Of a DNA stretch of 13,410 nucleotides, positions 7,865 to 13,404 are shown piece after piece. The DNA is taken from positions 1-13,410 of the forward strand of contig JAMDBG010000049.1 in NCBI GenBank assembly GCA_023487865.1, read 5' to 3'. How positions within the stretch are numbered: position 1 is the first letter of the stretch; every line of letters starts with the position of its first letter. The notes under the pieces were generated by a model. The model saw nothing but the letters and a program-made list of their open reading frames with translations, did not search any database and was not told the origin of the DNA. Position numbers and translations under genes: made by a program. The DNA comes from Deltaproteobacteria bacterium (GTDB taxonomy: Bacteria > Desulfobacterota > Syntrophia > Syntrophales > UBA5619).

Positions 7865-8040
7865 GGGTACCGAGAGGTTTTTATGCAGATCGGTATAAAA
7901 CGCCTGGCTCAAAGCGATTTTATCAGAGAATGGTTAAATATTTCGTTCTGTTACTACGCAGACACGTGAGTTGCATCGGTGTCTTATACCGACCGGCGGA
8001 TCGGCGTTTGAGATATTATCAAGGATAGGTCGAAACATTG
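7865..8040 (+). other. attI-position spacer between intI remnant and cassette 1
   Basis: Non-coding 176 bp. It contains a 9-bp perfect inverted repeat, TCGGTATAA (7890-7898) with TTATACCGA (7984-7992). A second, non-nested set is AAACGCC (7898-7904) with GGCGTTT (8003-8009), and CTCAAA (7908-7913) with TTTGAG (8007-8012). The spacer ends in G8040 directly before TTAGCA, a GTTRRRY-like junction where cassette 1 would have been inserted. A TATTAT (8014-8019) could be a -10 box but has no matching -35. Its assignment as attI rests on position only. Confidence 0.4.
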
Positions 8041-8064
8041 TTAGCAGGAATATAAGGAGGCCTG

Positions 8065-8757
8065 ATGCCTAAATTCTCACTTGAGCGAAGAGTCCCATCT
8101 TGTCTTGTGACTAAGGATCTCCTATCCACCATTGAGGCCTATCTTAAGGTCGAGATGTGCCAGAAGATAGGTGCAGTGCTCGGTAATCAAATCACTTATC
8201 GAATCTCCATCAAGGAAAAGATCGGGACTGAAACACTCGCTAGTGTCAGCGAGTACACGCCAACTTCGTTTTCAGATGGAACGAAAGAAGTCCAAATCCG
8301 GTGGGATAACGGATATCATGCCGACTGTCTGCTAGATATAACCATCTATTTCGATAGTGTATACTATCTCTCCAAACTGAAGGTCGAGTGTAACGCCCCG
8401 ACCGCGCGAGAAACAGCCGTCGGTATCGGAGACGCCATTCTGAGACTTCTCGAATCTCACCGAACTTATAACTGGATTTTCAACCCATTTAAGATACCAA
8501 TTATCACGCTTATTTCCGGTATGATTGCGTTGGTTCTTCTTTTTTTCGGATCTGCGGAAATCCTAAAACACCAAGAACAGGGACTTTTCTTTCTATCAGG
8601 AGCCGCATTTGCTGGTTGGATCTATTTCTCAGCTCAATATTTTCGACCTCTTATTTCCTTTGATACTCGTCGGCAACGACTGCTTGACAGGGGGTGTGGC
8701 GATACTTTTCTTTGGGGACATTTGGATTTGTATTCTTTGGAACACTGCTGCCTTTAG
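8065..8757 (+). CDS. cassette 1: unknown membrane protein, C-terminus frameshifted
   Basis: I do not recognise this family. The start at 8065 has an ideal AAGGAGG five bases upstream. The first 140 residues look soluble and mixed alpha/beta, with conserved-looking stretches such as YTPTSFSDGTKEVQIRW and APTARETAVGIGDAILRLLE. Two membrane helices follow (about 145-165 and 172-192). As read, the protein ends after 230 residues with a hydrophilic, cysteine-containing tail. After the G run at 8690-8694, however, the next frame gives WRYFSLGTFGFVFFGTLLPL and then ARKAVLGF, a third membrane helix with a basic end. That frame stops at 8781-8783, just before the attC box at 8789. One added G (or two lost) would restore the full gene of about 239 codons. 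It is carried on the first integron cassette and has no promoter of its own that I can see. Confidence 0.7.
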   Translation: MPKFSLERRVPSCLVTKDLLSTIEAYLKVEMCQKIGAVLGNQITYRISIKEKIGTETLASVSEYTPTSFSDGTKEVQIRWDNGYHADCLLDITIYFDSVYYLSKLKVECNAPTARETAVGIGDAILRLLESHRTYNWIFNPFKIPIITLISGMIALVLLFFGSAEILKHQEQGLFFLSGAAFAGWIYFSAQYFRPLISFDTRRQRLLDRGCGDTFLWGHLDLYSLEHCCL

Positions 8758-8788
8758 CAAGAAAGGCTGTTCTCGGCTTCTGATCCAC

Positions 8789-8847
8789 AGCTAACATCGG
8801 CTTTCAGGTGGACTCGGTTTCCTCGCCACTGAAGCCGGGCATTAGGC
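8789..8847 (+). other. attC recombination site, cassette 1
   Basis: R''-like box AGCTAAC (8789-8795) and R'-like box ATTAGGC (8841-8847) flank an imperfect stem. GGCTT (8799-8803) pairs with AAGCC (8832-8836), CAG (8805-8807) with CTG (8829-8831), and TGG (8809-8811) with CCA (8826-8828). T8804 and G8808 bulge out, like the extrahelical bases of attC sites. The loop is 14 bases (8812-8825) and the whole site 59 bases. The start of cassette 1, GTTAGCA (8040-8046), pairs with this R'' at six of seven positions, better than the adjacent R' box does (four of seven). That is expected if the excised cassette circle rebuilds its own site. The usual G at the R' cut point is an A here. Confidence 0.65.
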
Positions 8848-8874
8848 TTGCGACAGAGAGAAGGAGGTTGGCTG

Positions 8875-9951
8875 ATGGCCCCACAAAAAACGACAACGCC
8901 CAGGAAGAAAGTAGCGCAATCTCCCAAAGGGGAGTCCGATCAAGACACTTGCTTTGTGATATCGCCTATCGGCAAGCCGGGCACAGAAAAGCACACCCAG
9001 TTCAAAGAAATACTTGATTACATCATCAAGGCGGCGGTGAAAGCCTCCGGCTATAACCTTCAAGTGCTACGCGCGGATGATATTGACCGAGCTGGCTCCT
9101 TTATTAAGGACATCCTTGAAAGTCTGTATGGTTCTTACGTGGTTATAGCCGATCTCACCGAACAAAATCCAAATGTCTTCTATGAGCTTGGTGTGCGCCA
9201 TGCCTTGAGTCCGAGAACCATTCTCATCGCGCAGTCCGTAGACGACATTCCAAGCGATCTTCGTGAATACCGAACTATCGTTTACGACACTTCGGCGAAA
9301 GGTGCCGCCAATTTTTCTGCGCGATTGAAGAAGTACTTGGGTGAGATGCAGAAGGATCCTGGGCGCGCAGACAATCCAGTCCTCGATCGTATTGGAAGCA
9401 TATTCGAAAACCGAATCGCCACCCTGGAAGCTGAGAAGCAGCAATTAAAAAAAGATCTTTCAACCGTACTGCAGAAGGGGGCGCCAAAAGAAAAAAAATC
9501 TGACGGACCTTCTGTGACAAAAAGGATCGAACGCATCACGAAGCTTGTTGGCGCTGAACGCGAGTATTCCGGAGGTTTTAAGCGTGGCGATAAGGACTAC
9601 ATTCTGCCCTATAAGCAGGGCAATTTCGACCTTTATTTCGTGCAAGAAGGGAGCAAGATCAAGGAATTTTGGTATCTATCAGCCCACCATGGAAGCTTCA
9701 ACCACAAAGACGATTTGGCTGACGTTCGTGTGTTGATGCAAAATTGCATAAATCAGGGTGGCACCAGGTGCAAGTTCATTATTGCAACAAACGATGATCT
9801 CTCAGGCCTCCGCAAAGAGATCATGGCTATACTTCACAAGATGAAATCAAAACTCTCAGCGGATCATCGTAGTCTCTTTGATCTTGAGATTTGGGACGAT
9901 TCAGGCCTTCTCGAAGTCGAAAAAGACCTCGGATTAAAGGTCGATTTGTGA
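8875..9951 (+). CDS. cassette 2: TIR/DRHyd-like nucleotide hydrolase domain protein
   Basis: A soluble protein of 358 residues. The ATG at 8875 is chosen because AAGGAGG (8861-8867) lies seven bases upstream; the open frame extends to a TTG at 8848. Residues 25-155 form a Rossmann-like domain of the nucleoside 2-deoxyribosyltransferase / TIR-like (DRHyd) group. Its motifs are CFVISPIG (26-33), RADDI (66-70), VVIADLT (89-95) and NPNVFYELGVRHAL (98-111), with E104 as the likely catalytic acid. Relatives cleave N-glycosidic bonds in nucleotides or NAD and are common in bacterial immunity genes. A coiled coil follows (about 178-200). I cannot assign the C-terminal domain (about 215-358), which contains FDLYFV, EFWYLSAHHG, KFIIATNDD and LEIWDDSGLLEVEKD; it may be a sensor or a nuclease-like fold. 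The stop is four bases before the R'' box of the next attC. A defence role is inference. Confidence 0.75.
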   Translation: MAPQKTTTPRKKVAQSPKGESDQDTCFVISPIGKPGTEKHTQFKEILDYIIKAAVKASGYNLQVLRADDIDRAGSFIKDILESLYGSYVVIADLTEQNPNVFYELGVRHALSPRTILIAQSVDDIPSDLREYRTIVYDTSAKGAANFSARLKKYLGEMQKDPGRADNPVLDRIGSIFENRIATLEAEKQQLKKDLSTVLQKGAPKEKKSDGPSVTKRIERITKLVGAEREYSGGFKRGDKDYILPYKQGNFDLYFVQEGSKIKEFWYLSAHHGSFNHKDDLADVRVLMQNCINQGGTRCKFIIATNDDLSGLRKEIMAILHKMKSKLSADHRSLFDLEIWDDSGLLEVEKDLGLKVDL

Positions 9952-9954
9952 GAT

Positions 9955-10011
9955 GCCCAACAGGCAAATCCACCGGACGGCTTACAGTTGCCGGTGATCT
10001 GCACGTTGGCC
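9955..10011 (+). other. attC recombination site, cassette 2
   Basis: R'' box GCCCAAC (9955-9961) fits RYYYAAC exactly. R' box GTTGGCC (10005-10011) fits GTTRRRY at six of seven positions, and the two pair at six of seven. Inside, GCAAATC (9964-9970) pairs with GATCTGC (9996-10002) with one mismatch, and ACCGG (9972-9976) with CCGGT (9991-9995), leaving C9971 bulged. The loop is 14 bases (9977-9990), as in the first site, and the whole site is 57 bases. The next cassette starts with TTGGCC at 10006. Confidence 0.75.
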
Positions 10012-10021
10012 ATCAATATAA

Positions 10022-10070
10022 TTGACATAACCATATCGATCATGATATCGTAGCATAAAATAGATCGATA
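10022..10070 (+). promoter_or_regulatory. vapBC promoter and operator-like repeats
   Basis: TTGACA (10022-10027) and TATCGT (10046-10051) are 18 bases apart. The region is rich in related words. ATATCG occurs twice (10033-10038 and 10045-10050), around the 8-bp palindrome ATCATGAT (10039-10046). TATCGAT (10034-10040) has its inverse ATCGATA at 10064-10070. Autoregulation by the antitoxin or the VapBC complex at such repeats is usual in the family. Confidence 0.45.
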
Positions 10071-10081
10071 GAGGTGTTGGC

Positions 10082-10288
10082 ATGCAATCAGTAATCGTAT
10101 CACCCAAATATCAAGTCGTTATACCGAAAGCCGTCAGGGAGGCATTGAAGCTTCATCCGGGCCAAAGAATGCAGATTGTTGAATATGCCGGCCGCATTGA
10201 ACTTATACCAGAACGCGACATTAAAGAACTCCGTGGATTTCTCAAAGGCATCAACACTGAATTTAATCGTGAGGAAGACCGGGTATGA
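10082..10288 (+). CDS. vapB: cassette 3: VapB-type antitoxin, AbrB-like
   Basis: Small 68-residue protein of the SpoVT-AbrB / MazE-like fold. It opens with the swapped-hairpin motif VSPKYQVVIPKAVREALKLHPGQ (residues about 6-28), which binds DNA as a dimer. A short acidic and basic tail (about 48-68) would wrap around the toxin. GAGGTG lies five bases before the ATG. Its TGA overlaps the ATG of the toxin gene (ATGA at 10285-10288), the usual coupling that keeps antitoxin in excess. It likely represses its own promoter through the repeats at 10033-10070. The gene sits in the third cassette; toxin-antitoxin pairs with their own promoters are typical passengers of chromosomal integrons. Confidence 0.9.
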   Translation: MQSVIVSPKYQVVIPKAVREALKLHPGQRMQIVEYAGRIELIPERDIKELRGFLKGINTEFNREEDRV

Positions 10289-10659
10289 ATATCGTGGATT
10301 CTTCCGGTTGGCTTGCATACTTTGCCGATGAACCCAATGCCAAGCATTTCCTTCCCCCGCTGAGTGATCCGGATTCCCTTGTCGTTCCAGTGATAATCAT
10401 ATACGAGGTCTTCAAGGTCATTCTGCGGGAGACCAGCGAGAATGAAGCGTTGCAGGCGGTTGTTGCTATGCAAAAAGGAAAGGTTGTGGATTTGAGCACA
10501 CCACTGGCAATAGCGGCTTCAAGACTCAGTCTGGAGCATCAACTCCCAATGGCGGACAGTATCATCCTGGCAACAGCGCAAGAATATAAAGCCGTTATAT
10601 GGACTCAAGATTCAGATTTTAAGAAAATGAGCAGGGTGAAGTACTTTCCGAAAAAATAA
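10285..10659 (+). CDS. vapC: cassette 3: VapC-type toxin, PIN-domain RNase
   Basis: PIN-domain ribonuclease of 124 residues, the normal VapC length. The metal-binding acids are visible: D5 in NIVDSSGW, E41 in IIIYEVFK, D91 in PMADSIILATAQ and D109/D111 in WTQDSDFK. Cleavage of tRNA or rRNA is the known activity of the family; the target here is unknown. It starts within the antitoxin stop codon, with GAGGAAG upstream inside vapB. Its TAA is followed after one base by GTCTAAC (10661-10667), which looks like the R'' box of a third attC site. Confidence 0.92.
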   Translation: MNIVDSSGWLAYFADEPNAKHFLPPLSDPDSLVVPVIIIYEVFKVILRETSENEALQAVVAMQKGKVVDLSTPLAIAASRLSLEHQLPMADSIILATAQEYKAVIWTQDSDFKKMSRVKYFPKK

Positions 10660-10660
10660 A

Positions 10661-10667
10661 GTCTAAC
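10661..10667 (+). other. R'' box of a truncated third attC site
   Basis: GTCTAAC fits RYYYAAC exactly and sits one base after the vapC stop. No partner of the type GTTAGAC and no inverted copy of the following bases is found before the EF-hand gene ends at 10712. The right half of the site therefore seems to be missing, probably where the array was cut. The 52 bp between vapC and the convergent EF-hand gene hold nothing else I can identify. Confidence 0.4.
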
Positions 10668-10711
10668 CTCCTGGATCAGATTGAGCAGTTTCCGGTCGAC
10701 GGCATCCATAC

Positions 10712-11107
10712 TCAAAAATAGAACAGGATCAGGGGATTTTGAATGGGGGTCTGCCGCCTGTTCCATTCCTGAACGTCAATTCGGCCGTCGCGGTTGACGT
10801 CGAACTGTTCAAATTGCTTCCGGGCAGCTGCCCGAAACTCATCGGGGTCGATCCGGCCGCTTCTATCCGTGTCGATATCATCGAACCGGGAAGGAGAGCC
10901 GCCTGCGGCCTCGAATTCCGGCCGGTCCAGAGAGCCGTCTCCGCTGCGGTCATTGTCTTTAAAGATCTGCACGGCGGCGCCGTCGATCTCCGCGGGATCC
11001 AGATATCCATTTTTGTCCCGGTCCAGTCCACCGAAATCCGGTGCTGCAGCAAACACCGCTCCAGCCAAAAGAAAAACCGCCACCACACCCAATATTCGCG
11101 TTTTCAT
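10712..11107 (-). CDS. exported EF-hand calcium-binding protein
   Basis: A 131-residue protein. It starts with a Sec signal peptide (MKTRILG, hydrophobic VVAVFLLAGAVFA), probably cleaved near residues 20-22, so it should act in the periplasm or outside. Four canonical 12-residue EF loops follow: 29-40 (DRDKNGYLDPAE), 53-64 (DRSGDGSLDRPE), 79-90 (DTDRSGRIDPDE) and 103-114 (DVNRDGRIDVQE). Each has Asp at position 1, Gly at 6 and Glu at 12, so four calcium ions may bind. The ATG at 11107 is chosen over longer upstream frames because GGGAGGGGAG lies directly before it and the signal peptide begins there. It lies 20 bp downstream of ahbD and is probably co-transcribed with hemB-ahbD. A link to heme is not evident. 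Confidence 0.9.
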   Translation of the reverse strand: MKTRILGVVAVFLLAGAVFAAAPDFGGLDRDKNGYLDPAEIDGAAVQIFKDNDRSGDGSLDRPEFEAAGGSPSRFDDIDTDRSGRIDPDEFRAAARKQFEQFDVNRDGRIDVQEWNRRQTPIQNPLILFYF

Positions 11108-11127
11108 CTCTCCCCTCCCAGACGATA

Positions 11128-12285
11128 TCACGTCGTCGGTTCGCCTGCCGCTTTGCCGCGAACCCGCTTTCCACTCTCCCCGGGCTCGTAGATGCATAGC
11201 GGCTCTTCGGCCAAATAATCCCCGGTCATCTCGTGGGCCCGCGCCCGGCAGCCGCCGCAGACCCGGAGGAATTCGCAGCGGCCGCATTTCCCCTCGTACA
11301 GGTCGAGATTGCGGAGGTTCCCGAATATGTCGGAGCCGTTCCAGATCTCCGGGAAACTCTTCTGGGTGACCTGCCCGCAGTCCAGTTCGAGATAGCCGCA
11401 GGGCTGGACCTGCCCGGTGTGGGAGATGAAGCAGAAGGTGATCCCGCCGAGGCAGCCCCGGGTCATGGCGTTGAGGGCGTGGCCGCCATGCCCTCCGGAC
11501 GGTTTCCCGGCTGCGGCATCGGCAGGCATCGGTTTTTCCGTCATCCCCCTCCGCTCTTTCTGCCTCTGATGAAAGATCCGGAAGTAGTGGGGGGCGCAGG
11601 TCGCCTTGAGCTGGATACCGCACCCGAGCCCCTCCTCATAGAACCAGTTCAGCGTCTCCTCGTAGGCCAGAGGGGTGATCGCCTGATCGGCGAGCTCCCT
11701 TCCCCGGCCGGTCGGGACGAGAAGGAAGATGTGGTGCGCCGCGGCGCCGATACGATGGGCCAGGTCGTGGATCTCGCGGATCCGGGCAAGGTTGACCTGG
11801 GTGATCGTCGTGTTGATCTGAAACTCCAGCCCCGCCTTTTTCAGCGCCTCGATGCCGGCAAGCGCCTCCGCGAAGGCCCCCGGGACACCCCGGAACGAGT
11901 CGTGACTGTCCGCGTCGGGACCGTCGAGGCTGATGCTCACCCGCCGGATGCCGGACTCGATCAGTTTTTTCGCCACGGCTTCGGTGACGAACGTCCCGTT
12001 CGTCGCGAGGACCATCCGGAGCCCGAGGCTGTTCCCGTAAGCGGCGATCTCGTAGATGTCCGCCCGAAGGAGCGGCTCGCCGCCGGTCAGGATGATCACC
12101 GGCTTTCCGACCGCCGCGATTTCGTCGAGTATCCGCAGGCACTCCTTGGTGCCGAGCTCGCCTTCGTAGGGCCCGCACAGCGCCGAGGCCCGGCAGTGGC
12201 CGCAGGCCAGGTTGCAGCTCCGGGTCACCTCCCAGGCAACCATCCGAAGGGGGCTGGGGAGGAATTGCGATTTTTTTTCCGTCAC
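11128..12285 (-). CDS. ahbD: heme synthase AhbD, radical SAM / SPASM
   Basis: Radical SAM enzyme of the alternative, siroheme-dependent heme pathway. AhbD decarboxylates two propionates of iron-coproporphyrin III to the vinyl groups of heme b. The 385 residues hold the CxxxCxxC iron-sulfur motif (C24, C28, C31 in RSCNLACGHC), GGEP (68-71), and a cysteine-rich SPASM-type C-terminus (C278, C285, C296, C303, C334, C337, C343, C346, C364). PTGRGRELAD, MTRGCLGG, VQPCGYLELDCG and CGRCEFLRVCGGCRARA match AhbD proteins as I know them; the related AhbC and NirJ are less good fits. The start is GTG at 12285, with GGAAGG overlapping the hemB stop codon region. A Gly/Ala-rich insert (about 248-270) is unusual. 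It lies between hemB and the EF-hand gene. Confidence 0.88.
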   Translation of the reverse strand: MTEKKSQFLPSPLRMVAWEVTRSCNLACGHCRASALCGPYEGELGTKECLRILDEIAAVGKPVIILTGGEPLLRADIYEIAAYGNSLGLRMVLATNGTFVTEAVAKKLIESGIRRVSISLDGPDADSHDSFRGVPGAFAEALAGIEALKKAGLEFQINTTITQVNLARIREIHDLAHRIGAAAHHIFLLVPTGRGRELADQAITPLAYEETLNWFYEEGLGCGIQLKATCAPHYFRIFHQRQKERRGMTEKPMPADAAAGKPSGGHGGHALNAMTRGCLGGITFCFISHTGQVQPCGYLELDCGQVTQKSFPEIWNGSDIFGNLRNLDLYEGKCGRCEFLRVCGGCRARAHEMTGDYLAEEPLCIYEPGESGKRVRGKAAGEPTT

Positions 12286-12297
12286 GTCGTTGCCTTC

Positions 12298-13272
12298 CTA
12301 TGCTTCCAGGATTTTCGCCACGTCCGGCGCGAAGTAGGTGATGATCATATCCGCTCCGGCGCGCCGGATCGCGGTCAGCGACTCCATCATCGCCCGCTCG
12401 CCGTCGATCCAGCCCATCTGCGCGGCCGCCTTGATCATGGAAAACTCGCCGCTCACGTTGTAGGCGGCAAGCGGCAGGTCGAACTCCTCCTTCGCCCGGC
12501 GGATGACGTCGAGATAGGCCAGCGCTGGCTTGACCATGATGATGTCCGCTCCCTCCGACACGTCGAGGGTGATCTCCCGCATCGCCTCGTCGGAATTCGC
12601 CGGGTCCATCTGGTAGGCCCGCCGGTCGCCGAAGGCGGGGGCGCTCTCCGCCGCCTCGCGGAAGGGGCCGTAAAAACAGGAGGCGTACTTCGCCGAGTAG
12701 GCCATGATGGGAAGATTGTCGAAGCCGGCGTCGTCGAGCCCCTCACGAAGGGCGGCGATCTGGCCGTCCATCATCGCCGAAGGGGCGACCATGTCCGCCC
12801 CCGCTTTCGCGTGGGAGACCGCCGTCTCGGCGAGGACCTCGATGGTGGCGTCGTTTGCCACATCCTCCTTTTCAAGCATCCCGCAGTGACCATGACTCGT
12901 GTACTCGCATAGGCAGACGTCGGTGATGACAAGGATGTCCGGGACTTTCCCCTTGCTCCCCCGGATCGCCTGCTGGATGATCCCGTCCTTCGCCATCGCC
13001 CCTGAGGCGATTTCGTCCTTCTTGTCCGGGATTCCGAAGAGGAGGACCGCCGGGATCCCCAGTTCCTTCACCCGCTGGATCTCCCGGACGAGATGATCGA
13101 CCGACATCTGAAAGATCCCCGGCATCGAATCGATCGGTTTTTTCACCTTTGTCCCCGGGACCGCGAACAGGGGATAGATCAGGTTGTCTACGGAGAGTTT
13201 CGTCTCCCGGATCATCCTCCGCAAATTTTCGTTTTTCCTGAGTCTCCTCGGCCGGTAATCGGGAAAGTTCAT
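12298..13272 (-). CDS. hemB: delta-aminolevulinic acid dehydratase (porphobilinogen synthase)
   Basis: Condenses two 5-aminolevulinate molecules into porphobilinogen, the first common pyrrole of heme, siroheme and cobamides. At 324 residues it has normal length. The zinc site is visible as C120, C122 and C130 in DVCLCEYTSHGHCG, so this is a zinc-type enzyme. The Schiff-base lysines are K195 in AYSAKYASCFYGPFR and K248 in IIMVKPALAYLD. VAPSAMMDGQIAALR (162-176) is the family signature. AAAGGAGGT lies directly before the ATG at 13272, and a strong promoter is found upstream. It is the first gene of hemB-ahbD-EF-hand, with 12 bp to ahbD. In sulfate reducers such as Desulfovibrio, hemB also lies beside ahb genes. 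Confidence 0.97.
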   Translation of the reverse strand: MNFPDYRPRRLRKNENLRRMIRETKLSVDNLIYPLFAVPGTKVKKPIDSMPGIFQMSVDHLVREIQRVKELGIPAVLLFGIPDKKDEIASGAMAKDGIIQQAIRGSKGKVPDILVITDVCLCEYTSHGHCGMLEKEDVANDATIEVLAETAVSHAKAGADMVAPSAMMDGQIAALREGLDDAGFDNLPIMAYSAKYASCFYGPFREAAESAPAFGDRRAYQMDPANSDEAMREITLDVSEGADIIMVKPALAYLDVIRRAKEEFDLPLAAYNVSGEFSMIKAAAQMGWIDGERAMMESLTAIRRAGADMIITYFAPDVAKILEA

Positions 13273-13295
13273 ATGACCTCCTTTGCCCTGCTTTC

Positions 13296-13324
13296 ATTTT
13301 ATGCCTATCGACCTGCGCCTTCAA
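13296..13324 (-). promoter_or_regulatory. sigma70-type promoter of hemB
   Basis: On the minus strand the -35 is TTGAAG (13324-13319) and the -10 is TAAAAT (13301-13296), with a spacer of exactly 17 bases. The predicted transcript would start near 13289, leaving a leader of about 17 bases that holds the AAAGGAGGT ribosome-binding site. This is the best promoter in the window. Confidence 0.6.
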
Positions 13325-13362
13325 CATCCGTCGATACCGTTCCTACCCCATTGATGACCGGA

Positions 13363-13404
13363 CGTCAACGTTGACGGCTTTTTACGACTTTTTTCGAAGC
13401 CGTC
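13363..13404. repeat. 14-bp palindrome joined to an 8-bp inverted repeat upstream of hemB
   Basis: CGTCAACGTTGACG (13363-13376) is a perfect palindrome. It overlaps by four bases with a second structure, GACGGCTT (13373-13380) and AAGCCGTC (13397-13404), separated by 16 T-rich bases. Its centre is about 80 bases upstream of the predicted hemB transcription start. No T run follows on either strand, so an operator is more likely than a terminator. Confidence 0.45.

Larger units (their letters stand above)
7554..10667 (+). mobile_element. relic integron with three cassettes, intI in cassette direction
   Basis: What is seen: an intI remnant (7554-7864), a 176-bp non-coding spacer in attI position, then three consecutive gene units. 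Each has a short leader starting with TTAGC/TTAGG/TTGGC (8041, 8842, 10006) and a stop codon followed after 5, 3 and 1 bases by an AAC-ending box (8789-8795, 9955-9961, 10661-10667). Two complete attC-like foldable sites lie between the units. The unit borders would give cassettes of 801 bp (8041-8841), 1164 bp (8842-10005) and a truncated third. What is known: cassettes of chromosomal integrons often carry toxin-antitoxin pairs and defence genes, and a minority of integrons have intI in the same direction as the cassettes. The region is more AT-rich than the heme genes on both sides. The integrase is dead, so the array is presumably frozen unless another integrase acts in trans. Confidence 0.75.

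Noticed and set aside
7933..7939. GTTAAAT as an additional attC or attI core (fits GTTRRRY)
   Set aside because: No matching RYYYAAC box and no stem around it; a seven-base degenerate match is expected by chance.
10712..11623. Long 303-codon reading of the EF-hand gene
   Set aside because: The first 172 codons overlap ahbD in another frame and read as arginine-rich noise. A ribosome-binding site and signal peptide mark the start at 11107.
11233..12912. 559-codon plus-strand open frame across ahbD and hemB
   Set aside because: Antisense shadow; it spans two real genes with full motif sets on the other strand.
13373..13404. GACGGCTT...AAGCCGTC hairpin as a terminator of an upstream gene
   Set aside because: No T run follows the stem on either strand; the T-rich part is in the loop.
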